Shown one piece after another: positions 6,787-14,023 of a stretch of 53,345 nt of DNA. The translations under genes and the position numbers were made by a program. A model generated the notes under the pieces. That model made no database searches and was not told the origin of the DNA. It saw only the letters and a list, made by a program, of their open reading frames with translations. This stretch comes from RGIG5612 sp963599255 (GTDB taxonomy: Bacteria > Bacillota > Clostridia > Lachnospirales > Lachnospiraceae): positions 1 to 53,345 of the forward strand of contig CAVBWS010000009.1 in assembly GCA_963599255.1 (NCBI GenBank), read 5' to 3'. Numbering within the stretch: position 1 is the stretch's first letter; every line of letters starts with the position of its first letter.

Positions 6787-8931
6787 TTAAGCAGCTGCTT
6801 CTAATACTTCAGCTGTGATTGTTGTAGCTGTGTATTCAACACCACCAACTGTAAGAGTAACACCTTCAGGGATGATAACCTGAGCGCTGTCAGCTACAGT
6901 AAGAGTATCGATTGTGCAGTCAGCTGTTACATTCCATACAGCGTCAGCTGTAAGAGCAACGTTTACAAGGTTCTTGCCGTTTGAGTTAACGATATTTGTT
7001 ACATGGCCAAGAACTGAAGCTGCTGACCAGTCGCCATCACCAACTGTTGCATCCTTAGTATCGTGTGAGAATGCGCCTGCTGAGATAAGACCTGTAAGAG
7101 CTGCACCGTCTGAAAGGTTAACTGTAAGTGTTGTTGCAGGGTTTGATCCTACATAACCTGTTGAGTTCCAAACATCACCAGCGATTTCAGCATTAGAAAT
7201 GTTAAGTTCTGATGTCCAGTTATCAGCAACGTCTGTTTCATTTACAGCAAATTCATTAGCATATCCAGCTTCCTCATGGAATACTGAATTGAATGTAGGC
7301 ATATGTGTACCAAACTTATGTCCATAGCCATTGTCTGTTCCCCATTCGATTGTAGGGTCAACGCCTACATAGTCATCATCGTTATCAATGATCTGAAGAA
7401 GAACACCGTCAGCTGGGTTAACTGTTGCATTGTCGATTGTGAACTGTGAGTTGATCTTCTTTACAAGGAATGTAGCATTTGCAGAGTTAACTACTGTTCC
7501 GTCAAGAAGGTTAACGATGTTCCATCCGTCTGAACCATTTGCATGGCACATGAAACCGAAGTTCTCAGAATCAATTACAGAATTAACAACTTCGCCGTCA
7601 GCTACTGCATCAGACTTAACTGTTGCTACTACTGTACCGTTTGTACCGAAACCATATTCGTCTGTTTCGCCGCTGAACTGAACAACATCGATGTCTGTTC
7701 CGCCTACGTATGACTGATATGTAGCGATACCGCCTGTCATGATGTTAGCGTATGTAGAAACCTTTTCAGTTACACCATAGTAATCTTCTGTTGAGTCACC
7801 GATTGTGTAAGCACCGTAACCAGAATCTTCTACTTCTACTGAGCAGTTAACGATTACCATGTTCATGTTTGAACCAGAGTCTACTGAAAGAGCGCCCCAG
7901 CCAGCTGCATAGAATGAAGAATCAACGTAAGCTGCTACTGAGTAATCGCCCATAAGGTTAGTTGTACGAGCATTTGTCTTAGCTCCGCCAAGTCCCAGTA
8001 CCCATGGAGGTGAAACCATTAAAGTCTGGTCAGCTGTTGAGATGTAACCATCATAGATTGTACCACTGTGTGAAGAAAGTGATGAATTCTTAACGATTGA
8101 GATTGCTCCATTATCTGTGAAGAGAGCAAGCTTAGCAACACCAGTTGTTTCGATTGTAGAATTCTCGATTGTAGCAACTGTACCCTTGCCGAATGCTGCT
8201 ACTGCTGCACCAAGACCTGAGAAGTCATTTGTGTCAGAGCCGTCAGCTGCTGAGTTCATAGCGATTGTGATGCCAGAAACCTTGTGCTCACCTTCTGTGA
8301 AGATAACACCATTGTGCCATGAAACATCATCTGTGATATCTTCTGTAGCATCTGTGTTGATGATTGTAGCAAAACGTGGGTATGCAAGAGCTGTGCCTGC
8401 GAATGAACCCTGAACGATTGGTTCAAGAGCGCTGCCGTCTTCTTCGTTCTGAAGAGCGATCAGATCATCTTCAGATGCACCAGCTGATTCGCCAGCTGAC
8501 TCGCCGTCGCCTGATTCTCCGCCTTCAGCCGGAGCTGCATCAGCAGGAGCCTCTGCAGGAGCTTCTGCTGATTCGCCTGTAGGAGCTTCGCCTTCTGCAG
8601 AAGCGTCATCGCCTGAACCACCGCCCATGTTTTCGCCTGCAGGAACAGCTGCTTCCTTAACATCGCCTGCCTGGAATTCTTCCCATGTTGAAAGACCGAT
8701 TGTTGTAAACATCTGATCCCATGGAGAAACTGTCTGATCAAGTTCTTCCCAGCTTCCGATTGCCATAACCTGATCTGTGAACTCCTGAAGGTCAGGAGCA
8801 TTTGATCCTGCTGTGTCAATAAGATACTGCTGATAATCTGCCCATGTTACTCCGCCTTCACCTGCGAAAGATGTAGCGCAAAGAGCGAAGATCATAGTAG
8901 CAGAAAGTAAGATAGCTAATAATTTCTTCAT
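6787..8931 (-). CDS. Large secreted repetitive (right-handed beta-helix-like) protein, unknown function
   Basis: 714 aa, exported. It has a classical signal peptide (MKKLLAILLSATMIFALCA, cleavage near SFAGEGG), then a small Trp-containing domain (about 25-95) and an acidic low-complexity linker rich in Ala, Glu, Gly and Ser (about 97-155). A long C-terminal region of short beta-strand and Asn/Asp turn patterns resembles a parallel beta-helix (for example repeats of the type IENSTIETTG and IVNCSVEVED). There is no LPXTG, SLH or transmembrane anchor, and very few Lys or Cys after the signal. AAGGAGG stands about 7 nt before the ATG, and the codon choice resembles that of the abundant proteins in this window, so high expression is likely. 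Adhesin, surface-layer or carbohydrate-binding roles are possible; none is shown. Confidence 0.75.
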   Translation of the reverse strand: MKKLLAILLSATMIFALCATSFAGEGGVTWADYQQYLIDTAGSNAPDLQEFTDQVMAIGSWEELDQTVSPWDQMFTTIGLSTWEEFQAGDVKEAAVPAGENMGGGSGDDASAEGEAPTGESAEAPAEAPADAAPAEGGESGDGESAGESAGASEDDLIALQNEEDGSALEPIVQGSFAGTALAYPRFATIINTDATEDITDDVSWHNGVIFTEGEHKVSGITIAMNSAADGSDTNDFSGLGAAVAAFGKGTVATIENSTIETTGVAKLALFTDNGAISIVKNSSLSSHSGTIYDGYISTADQTLMVSPPWVLGLGGAKTNARTTNLMGDYSVAAYVDSSFYAAGWGALSVDSGSNMNMVIVNCSVEVEDSGYGAYTIGDSTEDYYGVTEKVSTYANIMTGGIATYQSYVGGTDIDVVQFSGETDEYGFGTNGTVVATVKSDAVADGEVVNSVIDSENFGFMCHANGSDGWNIVNLLDGTVVNSANATFLVKKINSQFTIDNATVNPADGVLLQIIDNDDDYVGVDPTIEWGTDNGYGHKFGTHMPTFNSVFHEEAGYANEFAVNETDVADNWTSELNISNAEIAGDVWNSTGYVGSNPATTLTVNLSDGAALTGLISAGAFSHDTKDATVGDGDWSAASVLGHVTNIVNSNGKNLVNVALTADAVWNVTADCTIDTLTVADSAQVIIPEGVTLTVGGVEYTATTITAEVLEAAA

Positions 8932-8983
8932 ATTGTCCTCCTTACAATGAATAAAATATATTGCTTACCATTAAGACTTTGTG

Positions 8984-9012
8984 ATTGTATCATTAAAAGT
9001 TATAGATTTCAA
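8984..9012 (-). promoter_or_regulatory. Sigma-A promoter of the secreted repetitive protein
   Basis: On the - strand TTGAAA (9012-9007), a 17-nt spacer and TACAAT (8989-8984), about 53 nt before the start codon. Near-consensus and consistent with strong expression. Confidence 0.8.
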
Positions 9013-9122
9013 GAAAACAGATTGTATGTACGAAAAAAAAGAATGTAGATAATTCGATGAAAAATTTGTTAAATACTGTGCATAACTATGACGAAAAAAT
9101 TGATTGAATTATTACGCATACA

Positions 9123-9206
9123 GCAAAACAGCACCCGGGGAAGGATGCTGTTTTGTGCTTGTGTTAAACGTATAAACTTAAAAGGGAGTAGGGTGGGGGG
9201 ACACCC
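9123..9206. other. Non-coding stretch with two inverted repeats before cobT
   Basis: The 412-nt gap 8932-9343 holds the divergent promoter and two hairpins. AAAACAGCA (9125-9133) pairs with TGCTGTTTT (9146-9154). AGGGTG (9190-9195) pairs with CACCCT around a G-rich loop. A further 6-bp GGTTGC/GCAACC pair lies at 9230-9254. None carries a clear T run and none matches a cobalamin riboswitch. They may insulate the divergent units or form a leader for cobT. No gene seen. Confidence 0.45.
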
Positions 9207-9343
9207 TGTTATGAAAAAATGTTACTGCTGGTTGCGTTAACTCTTTCTGCAACCTTGTTTGTATGTTAAAGTAATTAAGTGAAGAAAAAATGGGCAAATT
9301 ATGAAGTAATTGTGAAACAAATAAAGGAGAATCCAGCATCATT

Positions 9344-10396
9344 ATGACGAAACAGGAATTATTGGATATTGCAATAAAAGAACCAAGTCAGATTACTTAT
9401 AACAAGATAAAAGACAAATGGAATCACGTTGCTAAACCTCTTGACGGGCTGGGCAGTCTGGAAACAATTATTTGCAAGATCGGAGCCGCGCAGAACAGCG
9501 TAACTCCGATGATACAAAAAAGAGCTCTTGTGATAATGTGTGCGGATAACGGCATCGTGGCTGAGGGTGTAAGCCAGTCGGGACAGGAGGTAACCCTTGC
9601 TGTTGCTAAAAATATGGGAGCAGGATTAAGCTCTGTGTGCAAAATGGCGGAAAGCGGAAACGTATCAGTACGCGTTGTTGATATAGGAATTAATTCTGAT
9701 GAAGATGTTCCGGGAGTTTTAAATAAAAAGATAATGCACGGGACCAGGAACTTTATGAATGAGCCTGCCATGACTGAGGTTGAGCTCCTGGATGCAATTA
9801 CCGTGGGAATAGAAATGGTAAGAGATCTGAAGACCGAGGGATATACGATTCTGGCCACAGGCGAAATGGGAATAGGCAATACTACCACAAGCACCGCCGT
9901 AATTTCGGCTCTTACGGGAGAAAATCCTGATGAAATAACGGGACGAGGGGCCGGACTTACTGACAGTGGTCTTTCAAGAAAAAAGGAAGTCATAAGAAGG
10001 GCAATGAAAAAATACAAGTTCTCAGATGATGCATTTGAAATACTAAGATGTGTCGGAGGGCTTGATATAGCAGGGATGTGCGGTATGTTCATAGGAGGAG
10101 CATTGTATGAGGTTCCGATAGTTCTGGACGGCATTATATCTGCAGCTGCAGCATTATGCGCAGAGAGGATCCTGCCGGGGTGCAGAAAATACATGGCAGC
10201 ATCTCACTGCGGGGCAGAGCCGGCAGCCAGAACGGTGCTGAAAGAATTGCAGCTGGAACCTGTTATTTATGCAAATTTGTCGTTGGGGGAGGGCTCGGGA
10301 GCGGTCATGTTGTTTCCACTCCTTGATATGGCAATGGAAGTGTACAATGAGAGCAGTTCATTTGGCGATATAGGCGTTGAACAATATAAGAAATAA
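9344..10396 (+). CDS. cobT: Nicotinate-nucleotide--dimethylbenzimidazole phosphoribosyltransferase
   Basis: Activates the lower-ligand base by transferring ribose phosphate from nicotinate mononucleotide to dimethylbenzimidazole (or an analogue), giving alpha-ribazole phosphate for the cobalamin nucleotide loop. 350 aa, the normal size. The catalytic glutamate is Glu316 in the GEGSGA motif near the C-terminus. The conserved ADNG segment near residue 67 and TGEMGIGNTT near 172 are present. AGGAGA is present but about 13 nt before the ATG, longer than usual. First gene of a three-gene unit for nucleotide loop assembly; cobU is not in the unit. Confidence 0.95.
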   Translation: MTKQELLDIAIKEPSQITYNKIKDKWNHVAKPLDGLGSLETIICKIGAAQNSVTPMIQKRALVIMCADNGIVAEGVSQSGQEVTLAVAKNMGAGLSSVCKMAESGNVSVRVVDIGINSDEDVPGVLNKKIMHGTRNFMNEPAMTEVELLDAITVGIEMVRDLKTEGYTILATGEMGIGNTTTSTAVISALTGENPDEITGRGAGLTDSGLSRKKEVIRRAMKKYKFSDDAFEILRCVGGLDIAGMCGMFIGGALYEVPIVLDGIISAAAALCAERILPGCRKYMAASHCGAEPAARTVLKELQLEPVIYANLSLGEGSGAVMLFPLLDMAMEVYNESSSFGDIGVEQYKK

Positions 10397-10439
10397 TTTA
10401 AGCAGCGAGGCTGCTTATCAAGGGATAACAAAAGAGATT

Positions 10440-11207
10440 ATGAAAATTTTAAAATCGTTTATCATAGCAGTTTCTTCCTATTCTAAGATACCGATGCCGC
10501 AGATAGAGTTGGTAGAGGGAGACATGGATTATGTTATGTCATTTTTTCCGGCAGTAGGAGCGGCAATAGGTTTACTGGAATGCTTGTGGTTCTGGCTGTG
10601 CAGACTATCGAGCATAGGAAGCATAGCAAATTGTATAATCGCAGTGCTTATTCCTATAATTGTAACTGGAGGCTTCCATGTTGATGGATTTATGGACACA
10701 TCAGATGCTATATGCTCGTATAAGGAAAGAGAAGAGCGCCTGAAGATCCTTAAGGATGCACATATTGGAGCATTTGCTGCAATACGGCTGCTCACCGCAG
10801 CAGGAATATTTATTGCTGCCGTATCGCAAATGAATTCCTGGAACAGCAGGATAATATTTGCATTAAGCTTTATACTGGCCAGGTGCCTGAGTGCTGCGGG
10901 GGTGCTGCATTTTAGATCAGCCAGTCATCAGGGCTCATTGTTTTATGTGGCTTCGAATTCTAATCGCCGGGTCAATACTGTTGTTGTTCTGTCTGTAACG
11001 GCTGCAGCGGCAATAGCAATGCTGATATGTTCATTTCTGTGCGGAGTTCTGACAATACTGGCGGCAGGTATTAGTTTTTGGTATTACAAATCCATGAGCT
11101 ATAAGAAGTTCGGCGGAATAACAGGGGACCTGGCGGGATATTTTGTAGTGATATGTGAGATAGCCTGCGCAGTGGGGATCGCACTGGGAAGTATTATAAC
11201 GGGATAA
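10440..11207 (+). CDS. cobS: Adenosylcobinamide-GDP ribazoletransferase (cobalamin synthase)
   Basis: Integral membrane enzyme joining alpha-ribazole (phosphate) to adenosylcobinamide-GDP. The product of about 255 aa has several hydrophobic helices and the metal-binding DGFMDTSDA motif after GGFH. I set the start at ATG 10440 because the protein then begins MKILKSFIIA, like the family. The longer frame from 10377 overlaps cobT and adds 21 non-family residues. It begins 43 nt after cobT, and its TAA shares one base with the next ATG (TAATG). Same pathway as its neighbours. Confidence 0.93.
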   Translation: MKILKSFIIAVSSYSKIPMPQIELVEGDMDYVMSFFPAVGAAIGLLECLWFWLCRLSSIGSIANCIIAVLIPIIVTGGFHVDGFMDTSDAICSYKEREERLKILKDAHIGAFAAIRLLTAAGIFIAAVSQMNSWNSRIIFALSFILARCLSAAGVLHFRSASHQGSLFYVASNSNRRVNTVVVLSVTAAAAIAMLICSFLCGVLTILAAGISFWYYKSMSYKKFGGITGDLAGYFVVICEIACAVGIALGSIITG

Positions 11208-11845
11208 TGAAGGAAAAAGAAAAACAGCCGGCTCAAGACATGGACATGAATGAAGATAAGAAAATAACACTGTATCTTATCAGGCACGGAAATACACAGG
11301 CCAATACTAAAGGCTTATATATAGGAAAAAAAACAGACGTACCACTTGAAGAAAATGAACATTTAAGCTGGCCTGGGACTGAGCAACTTCCTGAGCAGAT
11401 ATTTGTAAGCCCTATGGTAAGGTGCAGACAAACTGCGCAGATGCTGGCGGGAATGACAGATCTTACGGTAATAGACGAGTTTGCTGAGATAGATTTTGGA
11501 AGCTTTGAGGGAAAAGGATATGAAGAATTGAAAAATGATCCGTATTACCAGAAGTGGATAGACAGCAATGCAGCCTTGCGCTTTCCGGGAGGCGAGAGCC
11601 GAGAGGAATTTGTGAGCCGATGCATGATCGGATTTGACAAAATGTGTGGGCTTGTTAAGAAATCGGAGGTGATGCTCGTGGCTCATGGAGGTACATTAAT
11701 GGCGATTATGAGCAGCCTTACAGAGCGGGAATATTTTGACTTCCAGGCAGCTACGGGAACCGGATATAAATGTGAGCTCGTATTTTCAGAAAATAAGTGG
11801 AAGTGCAGCTCGTATAAACTGATATCCTGCAGAACTGATAATTGA
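11207..11845 (+). CDS. cobC: Histidine phosphatase, probable alpha-ribazole phosphatase
   Basis: Phosphoglycerate mutase-like histidine phosphatase, 212 aa. The phosphohistidine motif is LIRHGNT near residue 26, the acidic residue lies in IDFGSFEG, and the second histidine is in VAHGG. An N-terminal Lys/Glu/Asp-rich extension of about 20 residues precedes the domain. Position directly after cobT-cobS (1-nt overlap) suggests dephosphorylation of alpha-ribazole phosphate or adenosylcobalamin phosphate (CobC role). The fold alone would also fit a general sugar-phosphate phosphatase, so the specific function rests on context. Confidence 0.8.
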   Translation: MKEKEKQPAQDMDMNEDKKITLYLIRHGNTQANTKGLYIGKKTDVPLEENEHLSWPGTEQLPEQIFVSPMVRCRQTAQMLAGMTDLTVIDEFAEIDFGSFEGKGYEELKNDPYYQKWIDSNAALRFPGGESREEFVSRCMIGFDKMCGLVKKSEVMLVAHGGTLMAIMSSLTEREYFDFQAATGTGYKCELVFSENKWKCSSYKLISCRTDN

Positions 11846-11949
11846 AGGAAAATGTGCCTAAAAAAGTTATAAAATACAAGTAAAATTTCACAAAAAGCAG
11901 GGCTGATTATAACATATCAGACCCAAAATGCTGAAAATCTTCACGTTGA

Positions 11950-11979
11950 TTGACAATGTAGAACTTTCAATGGTATAAA
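11950..11979 (+). promoter_or_regulatory. Near-consensus sigma-A promoter for the 69-aa gene
   Basis: TTGACA (11950-11955), an 18-nt spacer and TATAAA (11974-11979), about 66 nt before the small gene's ATG. The -35 is perfect. Confidence 0.75.
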
Positions 11980-12045
11980 TGCCGCATTAAAAGTAGAAAG
12001 ACAGGCGCCGTGAGGCAATACTTTTAAAGTGAGGATGAGAATAAA

Positions 12046-12255
12046 ATGAAAAAGATTATTAAATGGACAAATAAATACAGCAATGAGCAGGGATATGTTA
12101 AGAGCGTCAAGAAAGCAGATGGCCATTTTGTTAATACATTTGATGCAGCTGAGGCCAAGGCATATTCAAGACAGTGTGATGTTGTAAAGGCTCTTAATAC
12201 ACTGGAGGCAATCGGAGAAGCTAAGGACAATATTTTCGAGATCGTAGAGTTGTAA
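12046..12255 (+). CDS. Small conserved-looking protein of unknown function (69 aa)
   Basis: I do not recognise this protein. It is a basic-then-acidic 69-residue soluble polypeptide beginning MKKIIKWTNKYSNEQGYV, with no membrane segment and a single Cys. It looks genuinely expressed: a near-consensus promoter lies upstream, GAGGATGAG precedes the ATG, and a 14-bp terminator hairpin follows. It forms its own transcription unit between the cobalamin genes and a second unknown gene. Confidence 0.75.
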   Translation: MKKIIKWTNKYSNEQGYVKSVKKADGHFVNTFDAAEAKAYSRQCDVVKALNTLEAIGEAKDNIFEIVEL

Positions 12256-12286
12256 TCCTTGAAAATTAGGTATAATCTATGTTACA

Positions 12287-12325
12287 AAAGACAGCGTGAA
12301 ATTACTTCATGCTGTCTTTGATTTT
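12287..12325 (+). terminator. Terminator of the 69-aa gene
   Basis: A 14-bp stem (12287-12300 with 12306-12319, one G-T pair) with loop ATTAC, followed by GATTTTG. The T run is partly inside the stem. Confidence 0.8.
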
Positions 12326-12477
12326 GAGATAAAGAAAGAGTATGCTGCCTGAGAGATCAGGAGACCGCGGTAATCTGTCCGGGTACTTGTATGGACATAA
12401 GCTGTTATATGCAGGAAATCATGGCAGATTGCTATTATCAAAGGCAACAGCTGAAATAATAAATAACGGAGTGAAGA

Positions 12478-12828
12478 ATGAGAGATGTATTAAGGGATTT
12501 TCCGTCCTATGCCTGGGTATGCAAGTTGGAAAAGGGAAGATATTTCAGCGGCAGCCTAGGAACTGCGCCGACGGGTTCCATGGATGTATATTTGTTTCAG
12601 TACAGGATCTGCGTAGAGACGGAAACTGAAGAGGTTGAAGGAAATGAGATCAAACACAAATTTGTTGCCGTAAGTTCAGAGGTCAGACCGCCGATAAACA
12701 GCGGCGAGGAAATATTTGCTAAGGAAAAAGCAAGATATCCATTGAGCAGGGATGGCGTAGAAGAGGCCAGAAAGTGGCTTCTTGCTCAGATAGAAAATAA
12801 TCCTTGTATAGGCAAGACTGAAAAATAA
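12478..12828 (+). CDS. Hypothetical protein (116 aa)
   Basis: I do not recognise this protein. It reads as a compact soluble domain with several aromatic strand-like segments (YAWVCKLEKGRYFSGSLG, MDVYLFQYRICVETE) and a C-terminal helix (SRDGVEEARKWLLAQIE). GGAGTGAAG precedes the ATG. A partly overlapping frame from 12342 in another register looks less protein-like. No clear terminator follows before the divergent tRNA-Thr. Confidence 0.6.
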   Translation: MRDVLRDFPSYAWVCKLEKGRYFSGSLGTAPTGSMDVYLFQYRICVETETEEVEGNEIKHKFVAVSSEVRPPINSGEEIFAKEKARYPLSRDGVEEARKWLLAQIENNPCIGKTEK

Positions 12829-12921
12829 ATATCAGAACGGGTAAAATCGAAAAATCTGTCGAAAGTTCGAAAGATATGATACAGCGGATGGTAAATCCGG
12901 CAAAATAATGTAAAATAAAAA

Positions 12922-12995
12922 AGCTACTGGCGGAATTCGAATCCGCGACCTCGTCATTACCAATGACGCGCTCGTACCAGCTGAGCTACAGTAGC
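12922..12995 (-). tRNA. tRNA-Thr (GGT anticodon)
   Basis: On the - strand a complete cloverleaf: acceptor GCTACTG (12995-12989) with CAGTAGC (12929-12923), D arm GCTC/GAGC, anticodon stem CGTCA/TGACG around the loop TTGGTAA (anticodon GGT), T arm GCGGA TTCGAAT TCCGC, discriminator T. CCA is not encoded. A T-rich run (TTTTTATTTT) directly after it can end transcription. Confidence 0.96.
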
Positions 12996-13020
12996 ATGAT
13001 GTCCCAACGGACACTCGGAC

Positions 13021-13049
13021 ACAATAACATAAACTATTAATATTTTCAA
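13021..13049 (-). promoter_or_regulatory. Promoter of tRNA-Thr
   Basis: On the - strand TTGAAA (13049-13044), 17 nt and TATTGT (13026-13021), placing the start about 20 nt before the tRNA. It reaches to within 8 nt of the divergent lipoprotein start codon. Confidence 0.7.
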
Positions 13050-13057
13050 CTGAAAAA

Positions 13058-14023
13058 ATGAACAACAAAGAAAAATATATAACAAAGGTAATTAAAACTG
13101 CAGCGGTGGCCGCAATGACGGCTGTGTGCACGCTCACATTCACCGGCTGTACGCAGATAAAGGTGACAAAGCCCCTGAGTCAGACCGCACTTTTTGAGAT
13201 AAATGATACGCAATGCTCGGTTGGAACAGCAATAATAAGACTTATTGAAGCCAAGGAAGAATATGAAAATGCTGAGGACAGCGTATTATGGACAAGGAAA
13301 ATAGGGGATACGACCCTAGCGGAATATGTGAAAAATACGGTTAAGGATGAGCTGCTTAAATATACGGCTGCACAGGAGATGGCAGCAGATCTTACTGTAT
13401 ATTTATCAAATGAAGAGATTAATTCGGCTAAAAACAGTGCCATGCAGCTATATGAACATATGGTGACGGCATACAATCTGATCAACTATGATGTTTCATT
13501 AGAAGATGCGGAGGATCTGTACATCAAGAAGGCGTATTATGGTAAAGTATACGAGAAATTGTCGGAAAATATCTACATGGAGATAAGTGAATCAGATACC
13601 AAGGCCATAGAGATAGATTATGTATTCATTCCTGCAGAAGATGGCATTGAGACAGCTGAACAGATGCGAAATGAGATGAAGAGTGGTACAGAATTTGCAG
13701 AAGTATGCGCTGATCACGGATACGAAGTGGTTCTTAATAATGTAGAAACCAAGGGCAGTATGCCGGAGGCTTTTGAAAACAGTGCATATGCTCTTAAAGA
13801 TGGGGAGATCAGTGAAGTGGTAGTAACGCAGAGCGGATACTACATTATTTATTGCATAGAGGATTATCTTGTAACAGAATCGCAGGCCAACAGCAATAAA
13901 ATAATATACGACAAGAAAAAAGAAAACTTTCAGGAAGCTTACGAGAAGTTTGCCAAGACAAATAAGATGAGATTTGATAACGGCAAATGGTCTGAACTGG
14001 ATTTTTACACGTTAGGAGAATAA
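13058..14023 (+). CDS. PrsA-like lipoprotein, putative peptidyl-prolyl isomerase/foldase
   Basis: Membrane-anchored lipoprotein of 321 aa. The signal peptide ends in a lipobox-type TFTGC with lipidation Cys31. A helical chaperone-like region follows (about 50-185), then a parvulin-type (PpiC/SurA) segment at about 185-285, including IDYVFIPAE, GTEFAEV and the GEISEVV...GYYII pattern. Such proteins help exported proteins fold between membrane and wall. No good ribosome binding site precedes the ATG, and the only close upstream signals belong to the divergent tRNA-Thr. It is followed at once by the YfhO gene (stop codon and ATG adjacent), so the two are likely one operon. Confidence 0.8.
   Translation: MNNKEKYITKVIKTAAVAAMTAVCTLTFTGCTQIKVTKPLSQTALFEINDTQCSVGTAIIRLIEAKEEYENAEDSVLWTRKIGDTTLAEYVKNTVKDELLKYTAAQEMAADLTVYLSNEEINSAKNSAMQLYEHMVTAYNLINYDVSLEDAEDLYIKKAYYGKVYEKLSENIYMEISESDTKAIEIDYVFIPAEDGIETAEQMRNEMKSGTEFAEVCADHGYEVVLNNVETKGSMPEAFENSAYALKDGEISEVVVTQSGYYIIYCIEDYLVTESQANSNKIIYDKKKENFQEAYEKFAKTNKMRFDNGKWSELDFYTLGE

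Noticed and set aside
6787..8931. Several open frames on the + strand opposite the secreted-protein gene
   Set aside because: They are shadows of its skewed codon use; no ribosome binding sites or recognisable products.
8932..9343. Cobalamin riboswitch before cobT
   Set aside because: No GCCACTG-type B12 box and no matching core could be found; only simple hairpins are present.
12342..12629. 95-codon + frame overlapping the 116-aa hypothetical gene
   Set aside because: No good ribosome binding site, less protein-like composition, and it overlaps a better frame that has GGAGTGAAG before its ATG.
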